Part shown: positions 4,868 to 5,952 of the stretch, piece by piece | How positions within the stretch are numbered: position 1 is the stretch's first letter | Layout: each line of letters opens with the position of its first letter | Assembly: GCA_041485905.1 (NCBI GenBank) | Contig: JBGPKK010000257.1 | Span: forward strand, 1 to 5,952 | DNA length: 5,952 nucleotides | Direction of reading: 5' to 3' | Origin: JAHFUI01 sp041485905 | GTDB lineage: Bacteria; Acidobacteriota; Vicinamibacteria; Vicinamibacterales; CAVVIG01 | Made by a program: the position numbers and the translations under genes | The notes under the pieces: generated by a model | Database searches by the model: none | The model's input: only the letters and a program-made list of their open reading frames with translations | What the model was told of the DNA's origin: nothing

Positions 4868-5952
4868 ATGCGTGTACTTCGCTCAAAGTCTGGCGGCACG
4901 ACGACGGGCCTGCTGATGGCGATTGCGCTGTCGGTCGTCGCCGGGGCATTGACACATTCTGCGGGTCCGGCCACTCCGAACTGGAACATGCCACCGACCC
5001 GGGATTTTCCACTCGCGGGCGGCAGTTACTCGAACCAGCGCTACTCCGCGCTGAACCAGATCAATCGCTCGAATATCTCGAAGCTGGGCGGGGTCTGGTC
5101 CATGCGCGTCGAAGAACGCGGTCGGGGTGCAACGCTGGACGGCACGCCGATCGTGGTTGATGGGGTGATGTACGTCACGACCGGCGCGAGAAGCGTGCTG
5201 GCCATCGACGCGAAGACCGGAGACGTCAAGTGGCGATATCGTCCGGAACCAGACGAGGGCACCGGCGCCAACAAAGGCGTCGTCGTCGCCGATGGCAAAG
5301 TCGTGTTCGGCAGGCGCGACAACATGCTCATCGCGCTCGATCAGCAAACGGGTCGCGTCGTCTGGCAAACGCGCACGACCACACAGCGGGCCGCGTACTC
5401 GTCGGCAGCGCCCGTGTATTTCGATGGGCTCGTGTTCATTGGCGTCGCGGGCGGCGACGGCGCCGTTCGGGGTCAAGTGGCGGCCTATGATGTGAAAACG
5501 GGAACACAGGTGTGGAAGTTCAACACCATCCCAGGACCTGGCGAACCGTTTTCGGGCACATGGGAAGCGGACGCACACCGATGGGGCGGCGGCGTGTGGA
5601 ACCACGTGGCGCTCGATCCTGATCTTGGGATGATCTACGTCGGGGTGGGAAACGCCGGTCCGGATACGGACGGGCGGCTGCGCGGAGGAGATAACCTGTT
5701 CACGGCCTCAATCCTGGCGCTCGATCTCAGGACGGGCGCATACAAGTGGCACTTCCAGGAAGTGCATCACGACATCTGGGATTACGATGCCGCCTCGCCG
5801 CCGGTCCTCGCAGATATCACCTATCGTGGGAGACCTCGCAAGGTCCTGATGCATCCTGGCAAGACCGGTTTTCTGTACATTCTCGACCGAACCAACGGCA
5901 AACCGCTCATCGGCGTCGAAGAGAAATCCGTTCGGCAGGAACCGCGAATGAA
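4868..5952 (+). CDS. Second PQQ-dependent dehydrogenase, glucose-dehydrogenase-like active site (partial)
   Basis: The first 361 residues of a PQQ propeller protein; the 3' end lies beyond the window. A signal peptide (MRVLRSKSGG, hydrophobic 14-28, cleavage near HSA at 30-32) precedes SYSNQRYSALNQI and ALDxxTGxxxW docking motifs. It is a clear paralogue of the upstream dehydrogenase (FNTIPGPGE, KWHFQ, GFLYILDRTNG), yet differs at key sites. The vicinal Cys pair is absent (GANKGVVV region, 143-150). The metal Glu is Asp197 (GGDGAVRG), and the Arg of methanol dehydrogenase is Lys332 (PGKTGF). HHDIWDYD at 300-307 recalls the E. coli membrane glucose dehydrogenase HHDLWDMD, and that enzyme also has Asp354 and Lys493 at the other positions. 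Asn262, Asp305 and Asp307 are kept, so it is probably active but with different substrate or metal use. ATG 4868 has GGGAGGG at 4857-4863, and the gap to the previous gene is 31 bp, so the two are likely in one operon. Confidence 0.88.
   Translation, partial: MRVLRSKSGGTTTGLLMAIALSVVAGALTHSAGPATPNWNMPPTRDFPLAGGSYSNQRYSALNQINRSNISKLGGVWSMRVEERGRGATLDGTPIVVDGVMYVTTGARSVLAIDAKTGDVKWRYRPEPDEGTGANKGVVVADGKVVFGRRDNMLIALDQQTGRVVWQTRTTTQRAAYSSAAPVYFDGLVFIGVAGGDGAVRGQVAAYDVKTGTQVWKFNTIPGPGEPFSGTWEADAHRWGGGVWNHVALDPDLGMIYVGVGNAGPDTDGRLRGGDNLFTASILALDLRTGAYKWHFQEVHHDIWDYDAASPPVLADITYRGRPRKVLMHPGKTGFLYILDRTNGKPLIGVEEKSVRQEPRM

Noticed and set aside
4883..5605. Minus-strand open frame of 240 codons opposite the second PQQ dehydrogenase
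   Set aside because: Shadow of a real gene; Arg/His/Ala-rich composition and no domain.

Overview
The window is a GC-rich bacterial segment of about 6 kb. It looks like Acidobacteriota, probably a soil or Vicinamibacteria-like lineage. That placement is inference: it rests on the combination of exported PQQ dehydrogenases in tandem, a cytochrome with the insertion-type haem domain common in Acidobacteriota, Planctomycetes and Verrucomicrobia, and an exported peptidylglycine-lyase-like propeller. No rRNA, tRNA, CRISPR array, insertion sequence or phage gene was seen.

Left part (1-928). This holds the last 26 codons of a probable DinB-type protein (1-81) and a small TfoX N-terminal-domain protein (174-581) with an unusual arginine-rich tail. 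A 347-bp stretch without an intact gene (582-928) follows. On its minus strand it carries a short, broken remnant of an amidase-signature enzyme (about 780-600). It also holds an isolated GC-rich hairpin (822-849).

Right part (929-5952). Two transcription units diverge from a 237-bp intergenic region (2177-2413). The leftward unit is one exported six-bladed propeller protein of the peptidyl-alpha-hydroxyglycine alpha-amidating lyase (PAL) type. It keeps recognisable counterparts of the metal-binding histidines and the catalytic Arg and Tyr residues of the animal enzyme. The rightward unit is an apparent operon of three genes. The first is an exported di-haem c-type cytochrome (2414-3178), whose stop overlaps the next start as ATGA. 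The second is a PQQ-dependent dehydrogenase of the methanol/ethanol dehydrogenase type with a vicinal Cys-Cys and a DYD metal motif (3175-4836). The third is a related PQQ dehydrogenase cut off by the window edge (4868-5952). It lacks the Cys pair and is closer to glucose-dehydrogenase-type enzymes at several active-site positions.

How they may work together (inference). All four products carry export signals. The dehydrogenases would oxidise alcohol or sugar-like substrates in the periplasm and pass electrons through PQQ to the adjacent cytochrome c and on to the respiratory chain. The PAL-like lyase, transcribed away from the same control region, may act on a related substrate, but nothing in the sequence identifies that substrate. 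The most interesting points are the pairing of two differently wired PQQ active sites in one operon, the possible lanthanide-type site in the first, and the link to a PAL-like enzyme.
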